From the NCBI GenBank assembly GCA_035550375.1, contig DASZPH010000120.1, forward strand, positions 92,451 through 156,450: a DNA stretch of 64,000 nucleotides, given 5' to 3'. How positions within the stretch are numbered: position 1 is the stretch's first letter; each line of letters begins with the position of its first letter. A model generated the notes under the pieces. The model had not been told where the DNA came from and did not search any database. It saw only the letters and a program-made list of their open reading frames with translations. Positions 44,874 to 54,320 of this stretch are shown here, in pieces. Both the position numbers and the translations under genes were made by a program. Source of the stretch: DASSFG01 sp035550375. Lineage in GTDB: Bacteria; Planctomycetota; Planctomycetia; Pirellulales; JAICIG01.

Positions 44874-47800
44874 TCAAATATCGCCGCGCGGCTCGGCCTG
44901 CTCCTGGTGAACGCCGATCTGGTCGACGCCGTCGCCGTCCCAGTCGCCCACCACCGGGTTATGGGTGGCGTCGCCCAACTCGTAGTGCAGGTCGTTTTCG
45001 TCGTCGATCACGCCGTCGTGATTAAGGTCGATGTGCCAGTGGCCGTCGCGGTAGATGCCCAACTCGTCGATGCCGTCTCCGTTGAAGTCGCCGACCACCG
45101 GTTTGTCGCCCCGCTCACCCAGCCTGAGCGTGATGTCCTTTTCGCTCTTCTTGCCGTCGCCGTCGACGTCCAGGATCCACTGACCGGCGCTGAAGATGCC
45201 GATCGAGTCGATGCCCGTGCCCGTCCAGTCACCGGTGACCGGCACGTCGCCCCGCTGGCCGAAGTGAAACACGTGGTCGATCAGGTCGCAACGTAACGAG
45301 CCGTCGCGCGTGCGCTTCATCTCGCGTTGCCCGATCGTGGCGTGGTGCGGCTGCGGCGGAACGTTCTTCAGCTTGCCGCTCGGTTGGTTGTAGGGATCGG
45401 GCAGCCCCGGCTCTTCGGCCACCGCTCGTGGGTCGCCGGGCCAGGCCGGGCCGAAGATGCCGATGTCGGTTTTGCCGTCGCCGTCCCAGTCGCCGGTGAC
45501 CGGCTTGTCCTTCTCAGAGCCGAGCTTGGCCCACAAGTCGGCGTCGTCCCAGGTGCCGTTGCCATTGAGATCGATGAACCATTCGCCCTTGACGTAAACA
45601 CCGATATCGGTCACGCCGTCGCCGTTGAAATCGCCCGTGACGGGGATGCCGTCCAGCTTGCCGAAGACAGCCTGACGCGCTTCTCCCTCCTTCGTTTGCG
45701 GGTGCAGTTTCCACAATCCGTGCCGCAACCGAGCACCAAACCAGGCGGCCACATCGGCCCGCGTTCCGGCGATCTTAGCGGCCGAGCGGAGCACGGAGGC
45801 GTTGCCTCGCGGCAGGCCGGCGTCGACCACGCTCAGATGCCATGTCGTGCCGTCGACACCCCAGGAGCCCAACTGAAACGGTGACGTTTGCGGCGAGGCA
45901 ACAGGAGGCGAGAGCGGCGGACTGAGCGGCGGGAGCGCGGGCACCAGGCCGGGCGTAAGGAAAATCGCCGCCGGAGCCTCTGGCGGAGGTGGCGCGGCCG
46001 CAACCAGCGTGATCTCGCTGAAGTTGTTGTTCAGCGAGGCCTGGCCGTTCGCGAGCGGGATGCGCACGATGGCGTCGTTGACCGAACCGATCGCTTGCAG
46101 CAGCGCGTCAGAAACCGACGCGTTCACCGTCTCCGCGCCCGCTTGGATCAACGTCGGACTGATCGCCAGGCCCCCCAGCGTGCCCGCCGCGTTCAGGCCG
46201 TCGATGTAGCCGCTGGGGTGAACCTTGATGACGCTGTACAGGCCGGGCGGCAGTCCCACGAACTGGTAGTAGCCGCTCGCGTCGGTTGTGGTTTCGATCG
46301 GGTTGCCCGATTGATCCAGAAGCGGCATGCCGGTCGCGTCCGCGAGCATCAGCGTGACCCCGGTCACCGGCGCATCGCCGGGTTGCCGGATGCCGGTGCG
46401 CAGGTTCGGTAGATTTGCCAGGATGCCTGGCAAATCGGCGGTTGGGTCGGGCGTGGCGATCGGCGGACCGTCGATGAAGACATAACCCGAAATCGTGCTG
46501 GGGGGCGTCAAACAGAAATCGTAGTAGGCGCCGCCCGTGCCAGCCGAGAGGGCGACCGACGAAATGAGCGTTGCGGTGGTGCTGACTCCGCCCACGGTCC
46601 CCACGTGCGAGGCGCCGGCGTACCAGCCCGCCGGCACGGTCTCCTGCACGCTGTAGCTGCCCGGCTGCAGCCCGGCGAACGTGTAGTAGCCATTGGCGTC
46701 GGTAAGCGTCGTGCCGACGATGTTCCCGCTCGCGTCGAGCAGGGTGATCGTCGCGCCCGGAACGGGCGGATCGTTCTGGTTCTCTTGGGGCGTCCAGCAG
46801 CCGTTGATGTCGGAGTGAACGTAACCGGAAATCGAAGCGGGCGGCGTGAGGCAGAAATCGTAGTAGAGTCCGTTCGCGCCGCCGGCCAGCGAGATGTTTG
46901 AGATCAGCTCCTCCGTGGCGCTCGTGCCGCCCACGGTCCCCACGTGCGAGGCGCCGGCAAACCAGCCGAACGGCAGAATCTCAAGAACGCTGTAGTTGCC
47001 GGGCGTCAGGTTGCCAAACTGGTAGTAGCCGTTGGCGTCGGTGAGAGTCGTGGCAACCACGTTGCTGTTGGCGTCGAGCAGTTCGATGGTGACTCCGGGG
47101 AGGGCTGGATCGCTCTGGTTTTGCTGCGGGGTCCAGCATCCGTTGATGTCGGAGTGGACGTAGCCGGAAATCGAAGCGGGGGGCGTGAGGCAGAAGTCGT
47201 AATAGAGCCCGTTGGCACCGCCGGCTAGGGGAACGCTCGACAGCAGCTCATCGCTGGCGCTGGTGCCCCCCTCTGTTCCGACGTGCGAAGCTCCAGAGAA
47301 CCATCCACCCGGCAACGTTTCCCGCACGCTGTAGTTGCCGGGCTGAAGTCCCGTGAATTTATAAAAACCGTTGGCGTCGGTCGTGGTCGTGCTCACCACA
47401 TTTCCATTGGCGTCGAGCAACGAAATGGTCACGCCGGGCACCGGGGGATCGTCCTGATTCTGCTCGGGCGTCCAACAGCCGTTGATGTCGGAGTGGACGT
47501 AGCCGGAAATCGAAGCGGGGGGCGTGAGGCAGAAGTCGTAGTAGAGGCCGTTGGCACCGCCGGCGAGGGGAACGCTCGAGAGCAACTCGTCGCTGGCACT
47601 TGTGCCGCCGCTGGTGCCCACGTGCGAAGGCCCGGAGAACCAACCCTGGGGCACGGTTTCCTTCACGCTGTAAGTGCCGGGTTGGAGTCCCGTGAACTTA
47701 TAGAAACCATTGACGTCCGTCGTGGTCGTGCTCACCAGGTTGCCACTCGCGTCGAGCAATTGGATCGTCACGCCGGGAACCGGGGGATCGTTTTGGTTCT

Positions 47801-50660
47801 GCTCGGGCGTCCAGCAGCCATTGATGTCGGAATGAACGTAGCCGGAGATCGAGGCGGGTGGCGTGAGGCAGAAGTCGTAGTAGAGGCCGTTGGTGCCGCC
47901 CGCCAGGGGGACGCTCGAGAGCAGTTCATCGCTGGCGCTCGTGCCACCGTCGGTGCCCACGTGCGAAGGGCCGGGGAACCAACCCTGCGGCACGGTTTCC
48001 TTGACGCTATAGGTGCCGGGCTGAAGTCCCGTGAATTTATAAAAACCGTTGGCGTCGGTCGTGGTCGTGCCCACCACGTTGCCGCTGAGATCGAGCAACT
48101 GGATCGTCACGCCCGCGACGGGGGGATCATTCTGGTTTTCCGTTGGCGTCCAACAACCGTTGATGTCGGAATGGACGTAACCAGAGATCGAAGCGGGTGG
48201 CGTGAGGCAGAAGTCGTAGTACACGCCGTTGGTGCCGCTGGTGAGCGTGATGGCCGAAAGAAGCTCATCGCTGGCGCTCGTTCCTCCCGCGCTGCCCACG
48301 TGCGAAGCACCGGAAAACCACCCGGCCGGCAACAACTCCTGGACGCTATATGTGCCCGGCGGCAAGCTTTGGAACTTATAAAACCCGTTCGCGTCCGTGG
48401 CGGTCGTGCCGATCACCGCCCCTTGGGCGTTGAGCAACTGAATGGTTACGCCCGCGACCGGCGGATCGTCCTGGTTCTGCTCTGGCGTCCAGCAGCCGTT
48501 GATGTCGGAGTGGACGTAGCCGCTCACGCTCACCGGTTGTTGCAGCCAGAAATCGTACTGCACGGCGTTTTGTCCGCTGGTGAGCGTGATGTTGGCCAGC
48601 GTCTGCAAGTCGGTGGCGGTTCCCCCGTCGTTGCCGACCGAATCGTAGGTGGCGTAGTAGCCGGTCGGGACGAGTTCATGAACGGTGTAACTACCCGGCC
48701 TGAGCAACGCCGAGCCGGTCGCAGGGAAGCTGTAACTGCCGTCGGACGCGGAGGTCGTGGTCTGAATCACGTTGCCACTGGAGTCGAGCAATTGCACGGT
48801 CACGCCGCCCAGGGGCGTCGAGTTGGCGTCGTGCGTGCCGATCGGCGAGACGCGCACGACGCCGGCAATCGTGACGGGCTGCTGCAACCAGAAATTGTAT
48901 TGCGTCCCGCTCTCGCCCGACGTGAGCGTGATGTTGCCCAAGGTCTGCAAGTCGACCGCGGCGCCGCCCTCGTTGCCGACGGCGTCATAGGTGGCGTAAT
49001 AACCGCCCGGCACGAGCTCGTGCACGGTGTACGTTCCGGGCTTCAACGTTTGCGAAGCGGTGGGAAAGCGGTAGGTGCCGTCGGCCGCGGTCGTGGTTGT
49101 GGCCAGCACGTTGCCGCCGGAGTCGAGCAATTGCACGGTCACGCCGCCCAGGGGTGTCGAGTTGGCGTCGTGCGTGCCCATCGGCGAAACGCGCACGGTT
49201 CCGCCGATATCGACCGGCTGCTGGAGATAGAAATCGTATTTGACCGCTTTTTCGTCGGAGGTGAGCACGATGTTGCCCAGCGTGGTCAGATCGACGACGT
49301 TGCCTCCTTCGTTGCCGAGCACGTCGTTCACGGCGTAATAGCCGCTCGGAACGAGTTCCTTCACCGTGTATTTGCCGGGACCCAGGTTGGTAAAGGTGTA
49401 GGTGCCGTCGCCGGCCGTGGTTGTCGACGCGACCTGGTTGCCGTTCTGATCCAGCAGCAGCACCTGCACGCCGCTCTTCGGCGGATCGGTCGGCTCGCCC
49501 GTACCGAGTGGCGCGACGCGCACTGTGCCGCTGAGGCTGTTGGGGAGCGACTGCGAGAAGTCGTTATGCACGACGTCTTCGCCGCCCAGCACCGTGATGT
49601 TGCTCAGGGTGTGAGCGTTCGTCGACATGCCATAGGTCACGCCCCCCACGTCGCCGGGCGAGGAGCCCACCGGCAGGTAGCCGTTGGGCTGCGTCTCCAC
49701 GATCTGATACTCGCCGGGGAGCACGCCCGTGAATTTATAGTTGCCGTTGGCGTCGGTCGTTGTCGTGACGCCTGTCGGCACATACGCCGTGCCGTTGTAG
49801 CTATAGAGGCTGAGTTGCACGTTGGCGAGCCCCGGCTCGCCCGACTCCTGCACGTTGTCGAGGTTGGGATCGTAGTAAACCGTTCCTTCCAACTTGATCG
49901 GGAGCGGCGTCTGCTGATTGGAGGCAAAAGCGCCCGCCGTGTAGACCGGGGTAGGCACGGTATTGACAACCGTCCCGCCGATCAACCCACCGATGTAGTC
50001 TTTGTTCGGCAACGGCAAGCCGCTGGCGTCGAGCGAGCTCTGGAAGAATTCTTCGAAGGTGCCGTTGAGCGTGTCGTCCTGGTAATGAGGCGCCGAGAAG
50101 GTTCCGATCATTTGGGAACCTTCGAACTCATGCCCGTTGACGGTGGCATTGACGCCGTTGGTATCGAGGTCTTCGACGTCGATCGTGAACACAAGCTGCT
50201 TGCCTGCGGTGAACCCCGAGAAGTGCAGCACAAGCTGCGTGCTCCCCATCGCCGGATTCTGCCCCGTCACCTGAAAGCCGTTGTGAGAGACGATGTTCAG
50301 CGGCGAGTAAGAGTAGACCCCGGGCGGGCCGGGCTCCGTGTCGAAGAACGGGTCGCCCAACTGGACGGTCGGCGTGCCGTTGGGGTCGGTGGAAATGGTG
50401 AGCTGAGTCAGCTCGGTGCCCGGCGCACCACCGCTCCAGGTCAACGTGAACGTATTGGGGATGGCCTTGGTGCCGCTTGCCGGGTCTTCGTAAACGCAGC
50501 CGAGTTGAATGTCGGCCGCCAGCGGACAGCGCTCTTCGACCTGCTCGAAGCGGCAGATGCGCCAGGCGTCGGTCTTGGCCTCGTGTGGCCCCCCCGTTGT
50601 GTTCGAACCTGGGTCACGGCGCCAGCGGCGCCACGGCACGAGCTTGCTGATAAAACTCAC
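44874..50660 (-). CDS. giant secreted SdrD/Cna-B repeat protein with FG-GAP-like C-terminus
   Basis: A predicted 1928-residue surface or matrix protein. The N-terminus has FEQVEERCPLAAD, close to the LEPR-XLL motif that opens large planctomycete extracellular proteins. From about residue 250 to 1550 come some ten SdrD B/Cna-B-type beta-sandwich repeats, including six near-identical 113-residue units. A proline-rich linker (about 1555-1600) leads to five or so FG-GAP/VCBS-like calcium-binding repeats (VTGDFNGDGVTDIGVY, VTGDWDGDGKTDIGIF and so on) to the end. I choose GTG at 50660 because GAGGAG is eight bases upstream; GTG at 50666 is too close. It probably acts as an adhesin or envelope protein. 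Confidence 0.88.
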   Translation of the reverse strand: MSFISKLVPWRRWRRDPGSNTTGGPHEAKTDAWRICRFEQVEERCPLAADIQLGCVYEDPASGTKAIPNTFTLTWSGGAPGTELTQLTISTDPNGTPTVQLGDPFFDTEPGPPGVYSYSPLNIVSHNGFQVTGQNPAMGSTQLVLHFSGFTAGKQLVFTIDVEDLDTNGVNATVNGHEFEGSQMIGTFSAPHYQDDTLNGTFEEFFQSSLDASGLPLPNKDYIGGLIGGTVVNTVPTPVYTAGAFASNQQTPLPIKLEGTVYYDPNLDNVQESGEPGLANVQLSLYSYNGTAYVPTGVTTTTDANGNYKFTGVLPGEYQIVETQPNGYLPVGSSPGDVGGVTYGMSTNAHTLSNITVLGGEDVVHNDFSQSLPNSLSGTVRVAPLGTGEPTDPPKSGVQVLLLDQNGNQVASTTTAGDGTYTFTNLGPGKYTVKELVPSGYYAVNDVLGNEGGNVVDLTTLGNIVLTSDEKAVKYDFYLQQPVDIGGTVRVSPMGTHDANSTPLGGVTVQLLDSGGNVLATTTTAADGTYRFPTASQTLKPGTYTVHELVPGGYYATYDAVGNEGGAAVDLQTLGNITLTSGESGTQYNFWLQQPVTIAGVVRVSPIGTHDANSTPLGGVTVQLLDSSGNVIQTTTSASDGSYSFPATGSALLRPGSYTVHELVPTGYYATYDSVGNDGGTATDLQTLANITLTSGQNAVQYDFWLQQPVSVSGYVHSDINGCWTPEQNQDDPPVAGVTIQLLNAQGAVIGTTATDANGFYKFQSLPPGTYSVQELLPAGWFSGASHVGSAGGTSASDELLSAITLTSGTNGVYYDFCLTPPASISGYVHSDINGCWTPTENQNDPPVAGVTIQLLDLSGNVVGTTTTDANGFYKFTGLQPGTYSVKETVPQGWFPGPSHVGTDGGTSASDELLSSVPLAGGTNGLYYDFCLTPPASISGYVHSDINGCWTPEQNQNDPPVPGVTIQLLDASGNLVSTTTTDVNGFYKFTGLQPGTYSVKETVPQGWFSGPSHVGTSGGTSASDELLSSVPLAGGANGLYYDFCLTPPASISGYVHSDINGCWTPEQNQDDPPVPGVTISLLDANGNVVSTTTTDANGFYKFTGLQPGNYSVRETLPGGWFSGASHVGTEGGTSASDELLSSVPLAGGANGLYYDFCLTPPASISGYVHSDINGCWTPQQNQSDPALPGVTIELLDANSNVVATTLTDANGYYQFGNLTPGNYSVLEILPFGWFAGASHVGTVGGTSATEELISNISLAGGANGLYYDFCLTPPASISGYVHSDINGCWTPQENQNDPPVPGATITLLDASGNIVGTTLTDANGYYTFAGLQPGSYSVQETVPAGWYAGASHVGTVGGVSTTATLISSVALSAGTGGAYYDFCLTPPSTISGYVFIDGPPIATPDPTADLPGILANLPNLRTGIRQPGDAPVTGVTLMLADATGMPLLDQSGNPIETTTDASGYYQFVGLPPGLYSVIKVHPSGYIDGLNAAGTLGGLAISPTLIQAGAETVNASVSDALLQAIGSVNDAIVRIPLANGQASLNNNFSEITLVAAAPPPPEAPAAIFLTPGLVPALPPLSPPLSPPVASPQTSPFQLGSWGVDGTTWHLSVVDAGLPRGNASVLRSAAKIAGTRADVAAWFGARLRHGLWKLHPQTKEGEARQAVFGKLDGIPVTGDFNGDGVTDIGVYVKGEWFIDLNGNGTWDDADLWAKLGSEKDKPVTGDWDGDGKTDIGIFGPAWPGDPRAVAEEPGLPDPYNQPSGKLKNVPPQPHHATIGQREMKRTRDGSLRCDLIDHVFHFGQRGDVPVTGDWTGTGIDSIGIFSAGQWILDVDGDGKKSEKDITLRLGERGDKPVVGDFNGDGIDELGIYRDGHWHIDLNHDGVIDDENDLHYELGDATHNPVVGDWDGDGVDQIGVHQEQAEPRGDI
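46495..48535 (-). repeat. six tandem units of about 339 bases
   Basis: The unit encodes SISGYVHSDINGCWTP at its start and ends in YYDFCLTPPA; the unit starts (seen as the INGCWTP codons on the minus strand) recur near 48497, 48157, 47820, 47478, 47141 and 46801, a period of 337-342 bases (113 codons). Three further related repeats of another type (VRVSPMGTHDANSTPLGG class) lie at about 48530-49520. Confidence 0.85.
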
Positions 50661-50762
50661 CAACACGTCTCCTCGTGAGAGGCGGAAAGCAAAATGGGGC
50701 TAACGCTTGGTTGTCGGTCTTGGACCTCGGCCGCGTGCCACCGCGACGGCCGGTCGGAAGGC

Positions 50763-51806
50763 TCATCTGGGTCTGGCCGCTTGCCGCACCGGCTTGCCCA
50801 GCGGTTGCCCGCCGAGGTCCCAGAGTCGCACGGTTGTGTCGAAACTGCCGGAGACAAGCAGCGCCCGTTGGACGTGCCAGGCGAGCGCGGTTACCGAACC
50901 GGTATGCCCCACGAGCTCGAGCTGCTCCTGCGCGCTGGCGAGGTCCCAGACGCGGATCAGGTTCTCGCTGCTGCCGCTGGCTAATTGGCCCTCGCCACAA
51001 AAGACGAGCGAAAGCGTTCGTCCGGGCCGCTTCGGGAGCGCCTGAAGCAAGTCACCCGTTTCGACGTTCCAGGTCCGGATCTGGCGGCCCTCTCCGGCCG
51101 AGGCCAGTTCCCGCCCGTCCGGCGAGAAGGCCAGGGCCCGGATGCGGTGCTTGTCGGCCTCGATGTCGTGCAGCACTTTGCCGTCGGGCAACCGCCAGAG
51201 GCGAAGGTGACCATCGCGGCCCGCGACGGCGAGGGTGGCGCCGTCGGGCGAAATGGCCAGCGCCCGATTGTCCGAACCGTGGCAGGTGAGCGTCTTGCTG
51301 ACGGCTCCTGACGAGGCATCGATGATCTGGACGCGGTCGCCGAAGCCGGCCGCGGCCAGCCAGCGGCCGTCGGGTGAGTAGGCCGCGGCAAAGATGGCCT
51401 CGGCCGAGCAGGCGATCTTGTGGACAACCTTGCCGCTCTCGACGTCCCAGATGATGAGTGAGCGATCGTCCCCCGCCGTGGCAAGCCGGGTGCCCGTCGA
51501 ATCAAAGTGAACCGAGCGGACCCAGTCGGCGTGACCTCGCAACTCGCGAACCAGGTGGCCGTCGTCCACATTCCAGATGCGGACGATGTGGTCGTCTCCC
51601 CCGGTCGCCAGCCGGCGGCCGTCGGCGTCGAAGGCCACCGCGGTAACGACGGGCGCACCGTCGAGCGTGGCATGCGCGTGCGTTGGCAGCACGCGATCGG
51701 CCGAAAGATGGCGAACCGTCTGGGCCCGAACCGGGCCGCAGTAGGCGAACGTCCAGGAAAGCGCCAAAGTGATGGCGCGCACACGCGCGAGGCAGTCGTC
51801 GGTCAT
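50763..51806 (-). CDS. secreted WD40 beta-propeller protein
   Basis: A 347-residue protein with a likely signal peptide (ITLALSWTFAYCGPVRA, residues 11-27) followed by about seven WD40 repeats. Blade ends are clear: VRIWNVDDG, LIIWDVESG, VQIIDASSG, LRLWRLPDG, IRTWNVETG, IRVWDLAS and VRLWDLGGQ. A seven-bladed propeller that binds other proteins outside the cytoplasm is the natural reading. It is just downstream of the giant repeat protein in the same direction (about 100 bases between), so the two may act together at the surface. Confidence 0.9.
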   Translation of the reverse strand: MTDDCLARVRAITLALSWTFAYCGPVRAQTVRHLSADRVLPTHAHATLDGAPVVTAVAFDADGRRLATGGDDHIVRIWNVDDGHLVRELRGHADWVRSVHFDSTGTRLATAGDDRSLIIWDVESGKVVHKIACSAEAIFAAAYSPDGRWLAAAGFGDRVQIIDASSGAVSKTLTCHGSDNRALAISPDGATLAVAGRDGHLRLWRLPDGKVLHDIEADKHRIRALAFSPDGRELASAGEGRQIRTWNVETGDLLQALPKRPGRTLSLVFCGEGQLASGSSENLIRVWDLASAQEQLELVGHTGSVTALAWHVQRALLVSGSFDTTVRLWDLGGQPLGKPVRQAARPR

Positions 51807-52113
51807 CCTTGAATCCGATGCGTGAGCTAATGGCGCCGCGAGCGTCGCGCCGTGCTCACGCGCGCGGAACCAGCATCGTTTATCGGTTCAAGCAACGGGC
51901 CGGCAACAGGCGTTCTGCGGAGATTTTCCGGTCGAGGCGATTAGGCGAACCGGGAAAGAGGTGAAGTGGGGCCGCAGGCGCCGTCATGACGCGTTGCACG
52001 GCCCTCCCGGCCGTGATTGTCTGCGGCTGCGACCCCGTTGCAGAACGCGAAGGCAGAAAGGAACGACGTGGAATCCGAGTTCCGATACGAGATTCCGACT
52101 TCCGCCTCAAAAA
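51807..52113. other. intergenic stretch without a supported gene
   Basis: About 307 bases between two minus-strand genes. No protein-like frame, repeat or terminator stood out. Confidence 0.5.
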
Positions 52114-52434
52114 TTACGGTTGATCGCCGCCAGAAGCGCGATCTGACGCCAGTTTACTGTCTGCCGACGACCGGGTCTCGGAAACGGCGCGCTGCTGGAT
52201 CTGCTCAAGCGTTTGGCCGAGCCGCTTGCGTCCGCCGCCGCTCGAAGAGACCGGTTTGCTCGGTGCTTCGGCCGCCAGCAGCGGCTTTACGGGCCGCAAA
52301 ACGGCCAGCAGTTGCGGGCTGACTTCCTCTTCCGCGTTGGGAAGCCCAAGTTGCTCCACCGCGTCGGAGAAGCCCAGCAAAACCGCGCGACGCACGTTCT
52401 CTCGGATCCAACCGTAGAAGCCTAGCTTGCTCAT
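52114..52434 (-). CDS. small hypothetical protein
   Basis: A 106-residue soluble protein (MSKLGFYGWIRENVRRAVLL). The first 50 residues are helical and hydrophobic-charged alternating (FSDAVEQLGLPNAEEEVSPQ, LLAVLRPVKPLLA), and the rest is basic and serine-rich. I do not recognise it. The start has GAGGAG five bases upstream. Similar short proteins occur in planctomycetes, but I give no function. Confidence 0.55.
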   Translation of the reverse strand: MSKLGFYGWIRENVRRAVLLGFSDAVEQLGLPNAEEEVSPQLLAVLRPVKPLLAAEAPSKPVSSSGGGRKRLGQTLEQIQQRAVSETRSSADSKLASDRASGGDQP

Positions 52435-52631
52435 ACCATCTCCTCGTCCATGAAGTCGGCGAATCTTACTCCAGCGGCCGAGCGTGCGAAAGGGCAGTCA
52501 AAAAAGTTGTGAGCCACGTCGACAAACCGGGTAGCCTGGGCGAATTGCAGCCACTTGACCCGGCCGCAGCAAGAACTTTAACTGTTCGTTTCTGGCATCA
52601 TTGCTCTAGATTGAAGAAGGGGATTTTCGCC

Positions 52632-52778
52632 ATGACCGTGACACACGTCGGTTCGACCAAGAAGTATTCGTCGGGTTGGGAGACCATTTTCAGCGGCAAG
52701 AAGCAGGCGAAGAAGCCTGCCGCCAGCAAAGCCGCCGGCAAGAAAAAAGCTTCGCCACGCAAGAAGGCAAAACGCTGA
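52632..52778 (+). CDS. tiny lysine/alanine-rich basic protein
   Basis: A 48-residue protein: MTVTHVGSTKKYSSGWETIF, then a tail of K, A, S and R ending KKASPRKKAKR. The start at 52632 follows GAAGGGGA by eight to nine bases. The first 20 residues look like a short conserved motif and the tail resembles nucleic-acid-binding basic tails. It could be a ribosome- or DNA-associated small protein. It is transcribed toward the membrane protein gene that follows on the other strand. Confidence 0.6.
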   Translation: MTVTHVGSTKKYSSGWETIFSGKKQAKKPAASKAAGKKKASPRKKAKR

Positions 52779-52794
52779 CGGCGCGAGCCCTCGC

Positions 52795-54291
52795 CTACCG
52801 GCTAAGCGACGGCGCGGTGGCGTGCCGGACGCTTCCGACGTGATGGCTGGCCGAGGGGGCCGTGCGGTTTGCCGCTCGTCGCTTCAAGCCGACCAGCGAC
52901 CAGGCGATCATGGCGACCGCGTTCATGGGCCAGAGCGCGAGAGGCACCTTCCCTTCCCAGGGGCCGCGCCACCACAGGACGGCGCCGAGAACGGCGCCAG
53001 CGGCGCTCAGGACGGCCAGGTCGCGAACCAAAGCCGGCCGCTCGCGCAACAAAAGAATCAGCAGGTAATAAGCCGGGGCCAAGAGCGGCACGAACCAGCG
53101 AATCGAACAGGAGGGGCCCGAATAGTTGTTCGATAGCGCGGCGTAGAGCAACCAGCTTCCGCCAGCCAGCGCCGCCGCAAAAACGATTTCTGGCGATTCG
53201 GGCTTCCGCCGCCGAACGAGCACCACGAAACCGCCCACGGCCAGCCAGAGCGGCAGGTTATAGCCGACGAAGCCGTGCTTGCCGAGAAGCAGAGCGGCCG
53301 CGTAGACCGGGAAATGGCCGACCGTTTGGTGCCCCCAACCGCCGGTCATGTTTCGCGTGCTGAACGGCGAGCCCGGCCAGGCGAGATATTCGGGCACCGA
53401 ATTCGCCGGCCCGAGCGTGCCGCCGGTACTGTAGTTCACGACATGATGGGCGGCCAGCCAGGGCAGCGCCGCCAGCAAGAAACATCCAAGCGCCGCAGGC
53501 TTGCGGGTGCGCCAGGCGACGAGAGCCGCGGTGCAGACGAGCAAGACGGGTCCCAGCCCCAGGTCGAAACTATACCCCAACGCGGCCAGCGTCCCGGCCG
53601 CCGCGCTGGCTGCCGTGGCCGATCCGCCGCCCGGTTCGATCGTTGTCGCGGCCAGACGGTCGAGGGCAAGCATCAACAGGGCGACCACGGCCAGAAGCAG
53701 CACGTGATTGTTAACGTTCCGCGCGTAGGGGAGGGCAACCGTCGCCAGCGCGATGCTTCCCGCGACGAGACCGCAGACCGCCAGCGGGAGGCCCCGGCGC
53801 AGCGCCAGACGCCAGACCGACCAGACGGTGACCACGTAGGCGAGGCCCGACGAAAGGACGACCATCCAGTAGCAGAAGAGCCGCGGTTGGTCGCGGGCCA
53901 CCAGCCCCGTCGTGGCCTGCAACAGCTTGTACCAGGCCGCCAGCCCGAACGCCGGCAGAGGAGACTTGTCGGAGTAAAACCGTCCGCGGATCAGCAGCTT
54001 GTCTTTCGTTCCCTGCGTCCGCAGCGCCTCGTCGCCCGGCGTGTAAGGATTGGGCGCGTCGGCCGTCGCCGGAGAGCGGACGAAGATCGAGTCGTCGATG
54101 GCCAGGCTGTGGCGGTCTACGAGCGATTCGACCGTCGCCAGGCGGCTGCCGTCGTTCCACCCCCCCGCGTAGTCGCGAGCGCTCACCAGGGCAACGAGCG
54201 CCGAGGCAGCAATCAGGCAGAACTCCGCCCTTCGCGGACGTTTGTCGGCCGCGCGGCAGGCACGATCGTGAACGGTCGAGGCGTCATCCAT
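52795..54291 (-). CDS. polytopic membrane protein, possibly a glycosyltransferase-C-like or O-mannosyltransferase-like protein
   Basis: A 498-residue protein with about ten hydrophobic helices (for example VVLSSGLAYVVTVWSVW, GLVAGSIALATVALPYA, NHVLLLAVVALLMLALD, VVLVRRRKPE flanks, LLAPAYYLLILLLR). A charged loop after the first helix (RDYAGGWNDGSRLATVESLV) and the overall plan resemble membrane glycosyltransferases that use lipid-linked donors, but I see no diagnostic motif. It lies 29 bases after the end of the endonuclease III-like gene in the same direction. Confidence 0.75.
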   Translation of the reverse strand: MDDASTVHDRACRAADKRPRRAEFCLIAASALVALVSARDYAGGWNDGSRLATVESLVDRHSLAIDDSIFVRSPATADAPNPYTPGDEALRTQGTKDKLLIRGRFYSDKSPLPAFGLAAWYKLLQATTGLVARDQPRLFCYWMVVLSSGLAYVVTVWSVWRLALRRGLPLAVCGLVAGSIALATVALPYARNVNNHVLLLAVVALLMLALDRLAATTIEPGGGSATAASAAAGTLAALGYSFDLGLGPVLLVCTAALVAWRTRKPAALGCFLLAALPWLAAHHVVNYSTGGTLGPANSVPEYLAWPGSPFSTRNMTGGWGHQTVGHFPVYAAALLLGKHGFVGYNLPLWLAVGGFVVLVRRRKPESPEIVFAAALAGGSWLLYAALSNNYSGPSCSIRWFVPLLAPAYYLLILLLRERPALVRDLAVLSAAGAVLGAVLWWRGPWEGKVPLALWPMNAVAMIAWSLVGLKRRAANRTAPSASHHVGSVRHATAPSLSR

Positions 54292-54320
54292 GAGCCCGAT
54301 CCCGGATGCTGGCGGCTAGA

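Noticed and set aside
46495..48535. CRISPR-like regular spacing
   Set aside because: The period is about 339 bases and in frame; these are protein repeats, not short repeats with spacers.
47283..50678. 1131-codon open frame on the + strand
   Set aside because: It is the exact antisense of the repeat protein gene; the codon bias of the repeats keeps the reverse frame open. No recognisable domain in the translation.
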